Shown in pieces: positions 33,487-44,499 of a stretch of 64,000 nucleotides of DNA; position 1 is the stretch's first letter; each line of letters begins with the position of its first letter. The notes beneath the pieces were generated by a model. That model made no database searches. It was not told the origin of the DNA and saw only the letters and a program-made list of their open reading frames with translations. The stretch lies in contig OY754968.1 in assembly GCA_963576475.1 (NCBI GenBank), forward strand, positions 19,504,234 through 19,568,233. Reading direction: 5' to 3'. Origin of the DNA: Molanna angustata. Its lineage: Eukaryota; Arthropoda; Insecta; Trichoptera; Molannidae. A program made the position numbers and the translations under genes.

Positions 33487-33897
33487 AAAAAAAAATCATT
33501 AGAAAAGAATCTAGGAGAGTTGTGACAGCCTGTCACAACTCACCTCGATTCAAAAAATCGTGATTATTTATAATTAACGCTTCATAACTTCAAAACGTAT
33601 GGCGAAAAAACGAAAATAATATCATATAATGAAAACTGAATAGTAACAGCGTATTATAGCTAGTATAATTACTTCAGTAACTTAATACTTATTAATTTAC
33701 AGGCTATTGAAATTTTAATCGAAAATTTACTTTTGGAGATTTTTTTTGGGTAGAAGATGTACAAGCATAACCACTTGCTGTATGGCACGTCAAAAAAGCA
33801 ATAAATGTGCGTTGTTCCCAGCTCGCTATCGGCCATAGTCTTCGAAAAATTGACTATGTCACAACTCTCCTCTGTCACAACCCTCCTCGGTCTCCCC

Positions 33898-35046
33898 TAA
33901 ATTCAGAAAGAGTTAAAATTATCCCATACAATAAATTAAAATTAACTCAAATAATGGACTTTGGGAAGTGAAATTTTTTATAAATCGTCATCGGAAGCAA
34001 GTTTGTATACAAAATTTAAGCATGATGGGTCCTTCAGTACTTCGTTTTCAAAAAAAATCCTTTGCAAGATATCAAATAAATCTAGATAATTCATTAATAA
34101 ATATGTTGATTAATTAAAAACACGAAACCTTCCTTGGTTCACGACACGAACACGGACACGAACAAAAAAAAATGCACATTCATACGATTATAGCTTCATA
34201 GCTCCTTCCACATACCTTCATACATATTACGCGACACACTAAAATAATAATATGAGGATTTGATCGTAACCATGGACACGAAAATCAACAAAATTATGAA
34301 TGTATAGAAATATTTTCTATGAAATAATGCCCACATTTACACACAAAAAACTCATTTTAAAATTAAGATAAAAAAATTAACAAATATGTAGGTATGTGCT
34401 CACGAAAAAGTTCAATATTTCACATTTCATTTGTTGAAATAATTTCGTCGAAAATTTACTAAAAATGGAAATTAACATATCATTAAAAGTTGATTAATTA
34501 TTTGTCATGTTAACGCGAAGCTCGAAAGGGATGTGATATTATGCGATATAACTTTAAAAGTTTTCTAGCTTATGATTGGTACTTACATACATATAAATAT
34601 AAAACTTATTAAATATTATGGCAGGGATTTTCAAATTTTAACAAATATTACTTACAAAAAATATCGTAAGCCTCACACATTAGGAATGTACTGTGTCGGT
34701 TACTATTTTATGATGTACCTATTCATAGCATTAAAAAAAAGAAGTATGAATAGTTCTAAACGTGACGAAATTTCCATAAAGTAAGTTTTGTCAAAAACAT
34801 CATTAGATATAAAAGAAGCCTATCATTAGGTGATAATCAATTTTGACAGCGTGTTATTATAGTCTGTATTTATGTGGTTCTAATATGTATATAAGTCAAT
34901 TATCATTAGGTATAGTGTAGAAACGTGTAAAATAAAACGCAATAATCCGAGGCAAGAAGATTTAGTACATACATATATGGCTATTAATGCGGCTTTCAAC
35001 TTAACATTTGCAATAATATATTCATATAAAGTTAGTAAATATGTAT
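33898..35046. other. No gene seen
   Basis: A/T-rich. AACACGAAAC, ACACGAACACGGACACGAAC (34141-34160) is a short degenerate tandem word. Nothing else is supported. Confidence 0.4.
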
Positions 35047-35398
35047 TAGTGATGAGCAAAAGCTTTGCAAGTCATGGTCTTGCAAGAATCGCAAGACCGA
35101 GACCGTATTTGTCGCTGACCAAGACCAGGTTAATGCAAGAGTCTTGCGGTCTCGAAAATTTGCTAAACTTTTATTTTTTTTGATTAAAAGTAAGCAATTA
35201 ACTACGTACTCTTGACATTATACCTACTATAAATTGGTGTTTTTGTCATATTTCGTTGTAATCACGGACTTTTAACAGAATTTTTTTTTGAAAAGTGCCA
35301 AGACCAAGATAAGACTCGATCGAGTATGCAAAACCAAGACCACACCTGGTAATACAAGACCAAGACCAATACCGGAGGTGCATTTGATCATTACTAGT
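35047..35398. mobile_element. hAT-like MITE with AAGACCAAGACC-type internal repeats
   Basis: The termini TAGTGATGAGCAAAAGC and the inverse of GCATTTGATCATTACTA form imperfect inverted repeats of about 17 bp. The TAGTGATG start is common in hAT-type MITEs. The interior repeats the words GGTCTTGC, AAGACCGAGACCG, CAAGACCAAGA in both orientations, mainly near the two ends. No clean 8-bp target duplication was found. A shorter relative is at 48762-48866. Confidence 0.6.
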
Positions 35399-35752
35399 AG
35401 GTACATACTCATTTTTTTAAATAATACGTACATTAATATAAAGTAAGTAGGTATGTTTGTTGTAGTAGTGTTTTGTATAATAGAAAACTACGTTTTTTTC
35501 AATGAAAAATAATGAAGTACCTAATAATTTTACTTAAAAAAACGCCTTTTTAAAAAAAAGTGTCGGTTCAACCAACTGAATTAATATAAAAAAGCTGAAC
35601 TGAATGAAATATTTGGGTTAGAAATAAAATTTGAATAAAGTGTTATACCTAATTTAGGTCTGTAGATAATAAAGCCGTCAGTATGGACTTGTAGGAATAA
35701 AACAATCTCTTCAATAGTTTGATGAAAAAATTAGTGTGTCTTTGTGAAATAA
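35399..35752. other. No gene seen
   Basis: A/T-rich, with several A-runs and T-runs and nothing supported. Confidence 0.4.
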
Positions 35753-35921
35753 TGTTGGGTCGATGGCAGAGCGGTTTGTACATTGGGTTAGTAAACCAGT
35801 GGTCAGTTCGAATCCTGCCTCGACCGATTTCGTTCATCTATAGCACAAGCATTTATGCTTATTTTAGGGAACATAAGAAGATGTATATGTACTTGTTTAA
35901 CAAGGACATATTCGTTTTTTT
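35753..35921 (+). mobile_element. SINE family S1, plus copy of an inverted pair
   Basis: GGGTCGATGGCAGAGCGGTT, TGGGTTAGTAAACCAGTGGT, box B CAGTTCGAATCCTGCC, ACCGATTTCGTTCATC, GCACAAGCATTTATGC and AACAAGGACATATTCG with a T-run end. It is tail-to-tail with the next entry. Confidence 0.9.
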
Positions 35922-36064
35922 TTTAAATTTACTTACACATCCTCATACATCCCCTAAATTAAGCATAAATGCTTGTGTTATATGTATGCGAATGAAGATG
36001 GGGTTCGATATCTCCATCAATAGATTACTAAGCCAGTGCAATACCCGCTCTGCCACCAATCCAT
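35922..36064 (-). mobile_element. SINE family S1, minus copy of an inverted pair
   Basis: Reverse orientation: CACATCCTCATACATCCCCT, AAGCATAAATGCTTGTGTTA, TCCATCAATAGATTACTAAG and CCCGCTCTGCCACCAATCC. Its tail meets the tail of the plus copy at the T-run, so the RNA of this stretch could fold into a hairpin of well over 100 bp. The two copies are visibly diverged. Confidence 0.85.
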
Positions 36065-37101
36065 CTGATACATATTTATTTTTTGGAGAAATTTTGTTTA
36101 AACATGCCCTTTTTGATAATACTTTTTCAACAAAAAATATCAACAATGTTAATGTCATTAGGCGATTTTATAGCATAATATCCACACTAATTTCACTCTT
36201 TTTTATTGTCTTTTGATATTAGGTATAGTACTTACGTAAGAGGTACATGTCTTATTATTATTTTTACTTATTTCCTTTCAATAATGTGCATATACTGTGT
36301 GCTGTCCTTTGTAAATAAAATATGATAAAATAAAATAAATAAATGAAAAACAATCCCCTTGAATCCGTTTAACACGTTTTCTCCTCGGAAACATTGTGAA
36401 TCAATAAAATAGCTCGTTTTAAAATTGCCCTTAATAAAAAGCATAAAAACGCGTTGCTATAAATTAATATGACTCTAATTATAGAGCAAAGCCTGTCTTA
36501 AGGTCACCCCTGTTTACCATTTTCGCTTTACAACTAAACCGCAACGGATTGCTTATATAGTTTTTATTTATGAGAGAACTGAAGAAATGATTAATTATCC
36601 AGCGATTCCAAATTACTAAAGTATAAATTTAATATAATAGATTTAATTGTTCTAACGCCATTAAAGATGTAATCTCTTATCTATCAAGGAAGAACAACCT
36701 ACATACAGAAAATAACCCAAAAACATCAGTTGGTTGACGAAATAATAATATGTGTTTGTATATAAAAAATACATTTCAAAGCGTTATAATTATCGGTTTA
36801 TGTTTGATTAAAGTAACTGTTATAACGATTGAGATGTTAATATGTGTATATTTATTTTAGAAATATAATCTAATTAACACAAAAATTGCAACAGATAAAA
36901 ATTGTTAAAGATTCGCAAACGATAAAACAATGATTTATTTTGCAAACGCAATATTCGTGAAATACTTTATTTTTTGTAGCAATCATATAAAATTTTAACA
37001 GAAATTTTAAGAGATTTTTTTACGTTTGTAGTTTTGAAAATATTCATATTACGTATATAGTTTTAAAAATTTCAAAATATTTTCTTTATTAAATTTATAT
37101 T
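36065..37101. other. No gene; possible LINE-type tail
   Basis: At about 36225-36345 the word ACTGTGTGCTGTCCTTTGTA followed by AATAAAAT... resembles the end of tail family B. The remainder is A/T-rich without assignable features. Confidence 0.4.
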
Positions 37102-37141
37102 TAAAAAAAAATATGTCCTTGTTAAACAAGTACATACACAT

Positions 37142-37755
37142 CAGGGGTGGCCAACTTGATTAGATCCAAGATCTACTGTTTACTGAGGAAGTCCTATGCG
37201 ATCTACCGATTACCTGCATACTTCTTGAAATTTTAAATGAAACAGCATAGTTCAGTACAAAATAAAGTAGTATTTTTTATTTTAAGAGGGAAAATATAAA
37301 ACTGAAAAATATTTTTAGTAACTACTTATGTATATTAGTGTGAGCACTGCGTCTGAGCGTCTCCCGCTAGATTAGCAAAATCAGGTTTGTAGCTGGAAAT
37401 TTCCAACCTTAAAGAATCCAGTGTATGAGCGTCTGTCAAGTGAGAACAATGTTTATTTTTTGTTTGTTTTATGTAGGAAAATGCTAACCCACATAAATAT
37501 GTTGAACCAAAACACGAATGCAATTGTTCAACACATTCCTTCAAACATGGATATTTCTTGATGGAAACCAATGCCCAGAAATCTAGATCCATAAAATAAA
37601 GTGAACGTAACGTGATGGGTGCAGTAGGTGGAAATTACGTTGCGCAGTCTATTCTACGTATTTATATATGTTTTAATTTTTTGCCTTGCTACGATCGACT
37701 GGACTAATAGTCGCGATCGACCGGTCGATCGCGATCGACCGGTTGGTCACCCCTG
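37142..37755 (-). mobile_element. hAT-type element nested in the SINE
   Basis: The termini CAGGGGTGGCCAAC and GTTGGTCACCCCTG are inverted repeats. The flanking octamers ATACACAT and ATATACGT match at 6 of 8 positions with two transition differences, consistent with an aged 8-bp target duplication. Near the right end, CGATCGACCGGTCGATCGCG is strongly palindromic. At 614 bp it is internally deleted. Confidence 0.85.
37335..37592 (-). pseudogene. hAT transposase C-terminal fragment
   Basis: The 85-codon frame gives FWALVSIKKYPCLKECVEQL, HSCFGSTYLCGLAFSYIKQT and KNKHCSHLTDAHTLDSLRLE, then SYKPDFANLA. This is the hAT dimerisation region of GTF2I-repeat/ZMYM-like transposases (FGSTYxCExxFSxxxxxKxxxRxxLTDxxLxxxLRxxxxxxxPDxxxL). 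The usual CE of the signature has become CG, and the N-terminal catalytic domain is missing. It is related to, but clearly distinct from, the fragment at 869-1325. Confidence 0.85.
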
Positions 37756-37892
37756 ATATACGTCTTCCTACGTTCTCTAAAATAAGCATAAATGCTTGTG
37801 CTATGTGAAAGAAATCGGTCGAGGCAGGATTCGAACTCGCGACTACTGGATTATTAGCCCAGCGCGCTAACCGCTCTGCCAATCGACCCATC

Positions 37893-38958
37893 TGATAACA
37901 TGATCAAATGCGCTTGCGCAACGTTCACCAATTATACCTCATTATTGAGTTTCCTCATAAATGTAATTTTTGAAAGTTCTATATATTTGAATAATGTGTA
38001 AGAATTAACCTGAAAATAAGGCATTATTACTATTGCCATCTAAGAAGTACCGAAGAAACCTTTTTGTAACGCCATCTATTGAGAAATTGTTTTATTTTTT
38101 TTTTAATTAATGTGTGGCGTTCCACCCGATATCGAGTAATATAGCCACTAATCCCTAGTAAGACAAACATTGTAGTAGGTGACAAACATTGAAAACACAC
38201 CCACCGCAATGTTTGTCCCACTCTTGAGAATATTACATATCTATGAAATCAAACAAAAATATACGTAAAAATGTGCAAATAATAATAATCTTAGTCAAAA
38301 AAGGCGAAATATTAAAAACGGTAAACAATCAATGCGGCACAATTCAAAAAATTGGTTTATTTGTAAACAATGAAAGCAACGGTCCTTATAAAATGAGGTG
38401 ACTGTATCTCGCACAGATGTTACCCCTGAACTGTGCCAGAAATATTATTTCATTTTTGGCTTGTCTACTGTTTACCTATACTTGTAGCAATGTGTATGTA
38501 TGTAAAACGATTTTTTTTTTCGCAGACATTAATAAATTACAATTTACAATCATTTTAAGATAAATCAGGTATATAAGTTCCTTAATATACCTACTTTTCA
38601 TATTAACCCCTTTAAATTGAGACGAAATTTCGTTTAAAAAAGGGGAGTATCTATCTTATATTGTTATATTTACTAAATATTGTATATTTACTAAATAATT
38701 CATAAAATATTGAATTACAAAGGTTTGGACATTATATATTAAAACACACTATGAATATACATACCTATAAGGATTATGAAAAATGTTAAACAAGATTTTT
38801 AACAAAAGAAAATAAGAAAAGTTATAAGAAAACAAGAATGAACAAACAAAAAAAAATTACAAGTCAATTTAGTTAGCGTTCTATGTTTATTTATAAAAAA
38901 AATATTGATTTTTTTAACCATATTGCAAATAAAATAAGAATAAGAAAGGGTATAAAAG
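37893..38958. other. No gene seen
   Basis: Contains GACAAACATTG twice and CAATGTTTGTC once (38162-38220), a small local inverted motif. Otherwise A/T-rich. Confidence 0.4.
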
Positions 38959-39326
38959 TACATAGGTACATACATGATTAGTACATAGGTACATACATGA
39001 TTAGTACATAGGTACATACATGATTAGTACATAGGTACATACATGATTAGTACATAGGTACATACATGATTAGTACATAGGTACATACATGATTAGTACA
39101 TAGGTACATACATGATTAGTACATAGGTACATACATGATTAGTACATAGGTACATACATGATTAGTACATAGGTACATACATGATTAGTACATAGGTACA
39201 TACATGATTAGTACATAGGTACATACATGATTAGTACATAGGTACATACATGATTAGTACATAGGTACATACATGATTAGTACATAGGTACATACATGAT
39301 TAGTACATAGGTACATACATGATTAG
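38959..39326 (+). repeat. Perfect tandem array, 16 copies of a 23-bp unit
   Basis: The unit TACATAGGTACATACATGAT plus TAG is repeated head to tail with no visible change for exactly 368 bp (16 x 23). It contains GTAC and ACATACATG words. The array stops sharply at TACAAATGTTTG. Perfect homogeneity points to a recent expansion, or to an assembly collapse or expansion. Confidence 0.98.
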
Positions 39327-39891
39327 TACAAATGTTTGATTTTATTCTAAAAGATATTATAAGTCTCAAGACTCAACGGGAGATCATTAAACCATTAAAA
39401 ACCATTAAGCAACTTTATACTCATAAAAATGTTGTGATTATGTGCATGTTGCAAATTAATTACAGACCTTTTCAAAGTTAAATAGCAATGTATTATTAAA
39501 TTTTGTTCAAAAGAAAAAGTGTTTTGAAAGCTATACGTTGTACGTTTTTGTTTCGTTGTTAAATAGGTAAATTACTATGCTCAATTTTTTTTCAATTATT
39601 TATGTGAAAAATCTTTACAAAATATCACACATTGGTTGGTTATAAACATCATATAAATATTTTGTTTCAGTGAGGAGTAAATAATATTATGAATAGGTAC
39701 AACTCTGATTTAAAAGTACATTCTATAATTTTGTAACAGTACCTACATGTACTTTAAAATTTTTGAGATTTAAACATTATCTACCTGAAGATACTTAACC
39801 CTTATAAGAAATTGAATTTTGTAAGACAATTAAAGGTTTTAATGATTACTTACTTTCCGTGTCCAAGATCATCAACCTATATTGTGTCCCT
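39327..39891. other. No gene seen
   Basis: A/T-rich, nothing supported. Confidence 0.4.
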
Positions 39892-40448
39892 TCAGTGATT
39901 TGCAGCCATAATAGCATTCTGATTCGCTTGCCACAGATCCTCCTCAGAGCAACCTCCTTCCATAAGCGGGCAGTTCAGCAGGTGTGACATGTTCCATGCG
40001 TCTCCCCACATTCGCATGCCATATCCTGGTCATCTCCTAGCATTCCCCATCTGTCCAGGTTTACCTTGCACCTTCCTAGACCCTTCCTCAGTCTATTCAG
40101 GGATTTCCAGGTTGCATATGTTAGTCGGTGACCCGTTGGAAGTACCTCTGTTGATTCATAGAAGTTTTCACTTCCTAACCCTTCCTTCCACAGCTCGACT
40201 CTTCTCTTTTCGCTGGTTGAGGTTAGTGTGATTGTATTCCTGAGAAAACTGTTTCTAGACTTGAGTCTTGAGGGCGGGAAGGATGTGACCATATAGCGGA
40301 TGTCGAGAGTCATTAGAGTAGCAAAGTGCAACTCTTGAAGTTCTAAGAACAATCCATGTATATAATCGTTCCCATTGAATATGTAGGATCTAATATGTAT
40401 TTCATTTTTGTTAAAACACTGATAAAACTGAGACGGATGATCTTGCAA
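39892..40448 (-). pseudogene. Jockey/R1-type LINE C-terminal fragment with Zn-knuckle-like Cys motif
   Basis: The frame 39975-40448 includes SFPPSRLKSRNSFLRNTI, EKRRVELWKEG, TGHRLTYATWKSLNRLRKG, LGRCKVNLDRWGM and DMACECGETHGT. After a frameshift it ends MSHLLNCPLMEGGCSEEDLW and a stop at 39892-39894. The pattern 'LPxxxWxxLNRxRxGxGRCxxNLxxWGxxxSPxCxCGExxTMxHLLxxCPL' is the well-known C-terminus of Jockey/R1-like LINE reverse transcriptases, with a CCHC-like cluster (CECGE...H...C). The first ~50 codons (FNKNEIHIRSYIFNG...) are not recognised. Confidence 0.88.
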
Positions 40449-41887
40449 TAAATGTGTTTTTATGTATTCATTTTAAAGTGGTTTGCCTTTTGTTGTAATA
40501 AATGCGTATATATTACGAATCTACATAATATAACTACATACAATCATGATCGTTCGTTTCCGCGATGTGGCCAAGGAGGCAATAATAATTAACCACATTG
40601 AGTTGGAAATAGTAAATGTAAAAAGGTTCTATGCTGCCACTCATCTAAATCCATACATATTCAACATGTCCGTTTCGAATTCCAACAATTTTACAACCTT
40701 AATAACAACATGTTAAATAATATGTAGTAATACACCGGGCCCAATCCAACAAAGCTGTAAATAATAAAATTAATAATAGGTTTGATACTAAAAGTGTGCC
40801 CATCCTTGGGTGTCAGAAAACGATGTTATGGTGAGTTGTATGAAGGCAGGTATGTATGTACTTTACTAACGAGTTCACACACACAATGGCTAGGAACAAT
40901 TATAATATTTAATTAACCGTATCTAATGGATTCAATAATGCGATCGGTTCCTATTTTATAACATTGTATTTGTAGATCGAGGGCCTTTTTTATGTCTGAC
41001 AAGATCGTTGCGTGGATCTGTTGTGCCGATAATTTAAAATGCAACATCATAATTTTAAAACCTAGATTCAGCAGCACAATGCATAATATTTTATGACAAT
41101 ATACTATACATACTATATAATATTTGAAAAGGAAATCATTAAGAACATTATATAAAATATAGATACATCATTATATTATGTCATATCACTTTATTTTTCT
41201 ACATAGTTGGCATACCAACCTATATCTGAATGTCTGCTTCAGATATAGATACAAAATATTTAAATATACCTAAGTATGATTTCTGAATAAGTCAATCATT
41301 TCTGAATTGTTATTTTATAAGAATGATGGCTTCAAATAAACGTTTTTATTTTTATTATTATGAACCTACATAGGTATGTACTACATGCTAGTGAAAACAT
41401 ATTAATGGAATGTCTTATCAAGAATTCACGTAAAAACCAAAAAAATTATGGGGTGTAAATAAAATGATTTATTTAGTTCATTTAATAAAAATATTTGGAT
41501 ACAAATTATGAAAAATATAAATAACATAAATCTATATATGACGCCAAAAACTTATCAGCATATTATATATGTACTAATGGTACCTTACCATTTCTTTTTT
41601 TTTTGTTTTCTACTGGATTTTGTTATAAATAAATAAATATCTAATATTTAACAAAACTTTTACATCCTCCTCAAACACTCCTTATATTCCATATTATGGA
41701 CCTTATATTTTTGAAGATACATAATATTATGGAATCATGATATCAATTTACACTTGATGTAAACAAATAGGAGCGTCAAATATTTATAAAAAGAATTACT
41801 TGATTTAATTTTTTTTCAGAAAGAATTTTACTTAAATTATTTTTTAAACCTCAACATTTGAGTATTATTGATCACTGAAATCATTGA
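40449..41887. other. No gene seen; module-like patch
   Basis: About 40795-40865 (GTCAGAAAACGATGTTATGG then GGCAGGTATGTATGTAC) is a weak relative of the ~90-bp module. Otherwise A/T-rich. Confidence 0.4.
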
Positions 41888-42760
41888 GTGGGATACCTAT
41901 ATCTATTCCTGTTTGTCGATTTTAATGCAGCCTATGATAGCAGAAACAGAAGTGAACTTTATAAAGTAATGTCCGAATCGGGAATACCGACTAAGCTGAT
42001 AAGACTTGTAAGAGCAAAGATGAGTCCAATTATAACAAAAACATGGATTGAGCAAGAGCTCTCCAATCCACTTAAAACCCATAACAGTCCACGACACGGA
42101 GATCCTCCAATCTAATATAGTCCTCGAAAAACTTATGAGGGACTCAAACATAAATATTAGAGGCAACATCTTCTTCAAGTCGGTTCAACTGTCGGTACCT
42201 TGCCTCTAGAGTAAATAGTGACAACGACATGATAGAAGAAATCAGGAGGATTATGGCTGCAAACCGTTGTTTCTATGATCTACAGAAGCAGTTAAAATCA
42301 AATTTAGTCAGAAGGAATACCAAAATTTTACTTTATAAAACTAATAAAGTTAGTTTTGACGTATGTTTCTGAAACCTGGGTATTAACGAAGGGTCCAGAC
42401 GGATTCATTGCAGCATTCTAGAGAAGGATGCTCAGAACAGTCTGCGGTCCCGTGAGATATACTGATGGTTATATGACATATATGGAGAGCCCGATGTGAA
42501 CAGTTTCATCAAGGCGGGATCCCTGAGATGGGCTGGTCACATAATCAGAATCGATGACGATAATCCAGTAAACGCCTTACACTCCCCATACCGCAAGGTC
42601 GAAGAAGACAAGGAAGGTCCAAACTGCGATGGATGGACTCTGTCAGCGCTGATGCATCCGTTCTGTAAGGCTTCAGAAACGCAAGAATGGAAGAGATTGC
42701 TGGATTCAGCCATGGTCCACCCAAGGGCTGTCGAGATGATGATGATCGGAGAGGGCGCTT
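41888..42760 (+). pseudogene. Degenerate LINE: reverse transcriptase and C-terminal pieces
   Basis: Piece 1 (41888-42115) reads LFVDFNAAYDSRNRSELYKV, MSESGIPTKLIRLVRAKM and THNSPRHGDPP, which is the reverse transcriptase region (DFxxAYD catalytic box; GLRQGDP decayed to SPRHGDP). The YADD part is deleted. Piece 2 (about 42210-42470, several frames) has VNSDNDMIEEIRRIMAANRC, YVSETWVLTKG and RRMLRTVCGPV. Piece 3 (42496-42828) has FIKAGSLRWAGHIIRIDDDN and then EWKRLLDSAMVHPRAVE, the usual C-terminal end with a GATGATGATG tail. Multiple frameshifts and deletions are present. Confidence 0.9.
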
Positions 42761-43042
42761 TCCAAATAAGTAATATATTTGCGTCAGACTCTAAAAATAT
42801 TAGATTCGGCCCTAAGTGTAATCAATAGTTAAATATAAATTACAGTCAAATTCTATCAACAAAGAAGTTTTTGATTTTAATTTAAGTAAGACTTTTGATC
42901 GACATATTACTTGTAATATAATTTCATTATTATTATTGTATTTTAATTGCTCTATGAACGAAAATGAAGAGGATAACGAGCTCCGATAAGAATAAAAATT
43001 ATAATAAATAATTGTATGCCTCCCCGAGAACAATTTAAATAA

Positions 43043-43858
43043 AACGAGTGGGTTGTGGCCAACGCTAAACTCCTCACTAACAAGTCATTCAATAAAGTGT
43101 TCAAATTTTGTATGGAAAATATTCAGCATTTTCATGAAATGAGTTTGTTAAATTATTTTTTTAATTAAATATTTTGTTATTAAAAATTGATAATTCTTCA
43201 ATGACATTTTATGAAAGTGATGTGTCTTTTTACAAATTTGAAAATAAAAATTTCAAATTTTAAGTTTCCTGAGCTTGGGTTCACTTTGAAATATTTGATA
43301 GTTAAAAAAATTGAGAAGCACTATTCAGATATCCTTTAAAATCTAATGGTGTCTAAGCGAGTATTAGATATACATATTTGCAAATTTTGAAAATAATCAA
43401 ATGAGTACTTTAGTCTATAATCGATAAAGTAAAATAAACACGCCTTTCACAGCACACAGCACATAGCACATACACACAGATACATTGTGTGTATGTGCTA
43501 TGTGCTGTGAATAGTGTTTTTCAATAGTGTTTTTCAACAAAATTGAAATACACTATTCAGATATCCTTCAAAATCTAATGGGTGAGTGAGTATTAGATAT
43601 ACAAATTTACAAAATTTGAAAAGAATCGAATGAGTACCTACTTTAGTCTATAATCGATAAAGTAAAATAAACACGCCGTACATAGCACACAGCACACATC
43701 ACGCAGCACATAGCACACACACAGATACATTGTGATGAAACTTTCAGAATACAATCTCAGCATGATACTAGTTGATAATCTGCAATAAAAAAATAGCCTT
43801 AAAATTTGCGAAATCATAACTTCCCACTATATTCCCTTGGGTTAGTGAGGAGTAAAAA
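43043..43858 (-). mobile_element. MITE family D, copy 3 with internal duplication
   Basis: Reverse orientation: it starts ACGAGTGGGTTGTGGCCAAC, CTCCTCACTAACAAGTC and ends CATAACTTCCCACTATATTC, TTGGGTTAGTGAGGAGTA. Inside, a ~240-bp unit (ACTATTCAGATATCCTT..., ATCGATAAAGTAAAATAAAC, AGCACACAGCAC) occurs twice, at about 43320-43500 and 43555-43745. Between the units is a strong palindrome (CACATAGCACATACACACA against TGTGTGTATGTGCTATGTG, 43464-43512). Confidence 0.8.
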
Positions 43859-44499
43859 ATGTATGAGCGGAACTCTTTGATGTTTTTTATTCCAATATAA
43901 CGTAAATAAACTACTGTTTTTTGTAAAATTTGCATATCCTCCTCAATTTTTATATAAAGTGAAGTTATGATTTTGCAACCATGTTAAAATTTATTGGAAA
44001 ACATTGACTGAGCGTAAGTACACAGGAAGTATTGTCCTAATGTTTCTGTGTGTATAACGAATTGCGTTAAATTTTGTAGCCACCATGATTAAATTAAATT
44101 TGATATTAATATGGCCGATTACGCCACTACTATCTTTAGAGAAAAAAAAAATGTTCTTAATTTCGTTGCTGTTATATCATCTATTTCCAGTGTTTTTATT
44201 TCTTAAAATAGAACTTGTGAATTGGGAATGAACGGTTGGTATTTTTTCTACATAACCGAACTGTGGGTATTTTCGATTTTATACATTTATAACTATTGCA
44301 TCTCGCGTGAGTAAGTTGCATTGAAAATTCACTATTCATCAACGTTCTGAATTTTCGGATTCAGAGGGTTACCTAGTGTTCCTGAAATTAATTATGAACT
44401 AGCAGAATATTACCCATTAATAGATACTAGAGGTCGCGCAGAGGTCAAAATTTGACTGTAATTCATTAAATTATTAAATTTGTAAAATCATTGGACCTA
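43859..44499. other. No gene seen
   Basis: A/T-rich, nothing supported. Confidence 0.4.

Larger units (their letters stand above)
31170..33897 (-). mobile_element. pogo/Tigger-like DNA transposon, degenerate, with nested LINE
   Basis: The ends are inverted repeats: GGGGAGACCTAGGAGAGTTG (31170-31189) and the complement of GGGGAGACCGAGGAGGGTTG (33878-33897). TA sits on both sides (31168-31169, 33898-33899), the target of the Tc1/mariner/pogo superfamily. Minus-strand coding remnants match Tigger-type transposases. Subterminal copies of GTTGTGACA lie at both ends in both orientations. A LINE fragment (31592-32685) splits it. At 2.73 kb including the LINE, the DNA transposon itself is about 1.6 kb and inactive. 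Confidence 0.88.
37102..37892 (-). mobile_element. SINE family S1 interrupted by a hAT element
   Basis: The tail part is at 37102-37141 (ATATGTCCTTGTTAAACAAG, TACATACACAT) and the rest at 37756-37892 (AAGCATAAATGCTTGTGC, ATCGGTCGAGGCAGGATTCG, AACTCGCGACTACTGG, AACCGCTCTGCCAATCG). Removing 37142-37755 and one target copy gives an ordinary S1 SINE, so the SINE is older. Confidence 0.9.

Noticed and set aside
35719..36216. 165-codon plus frame
   Set aside because: It runs through two S1 SINEs in opposite orientation and contains no protein motif.
38959..39326. CRISPR array
   Set aside because: The 23-bp units are directly adjacent with no variable spacers, and the setting is eukaryotic.
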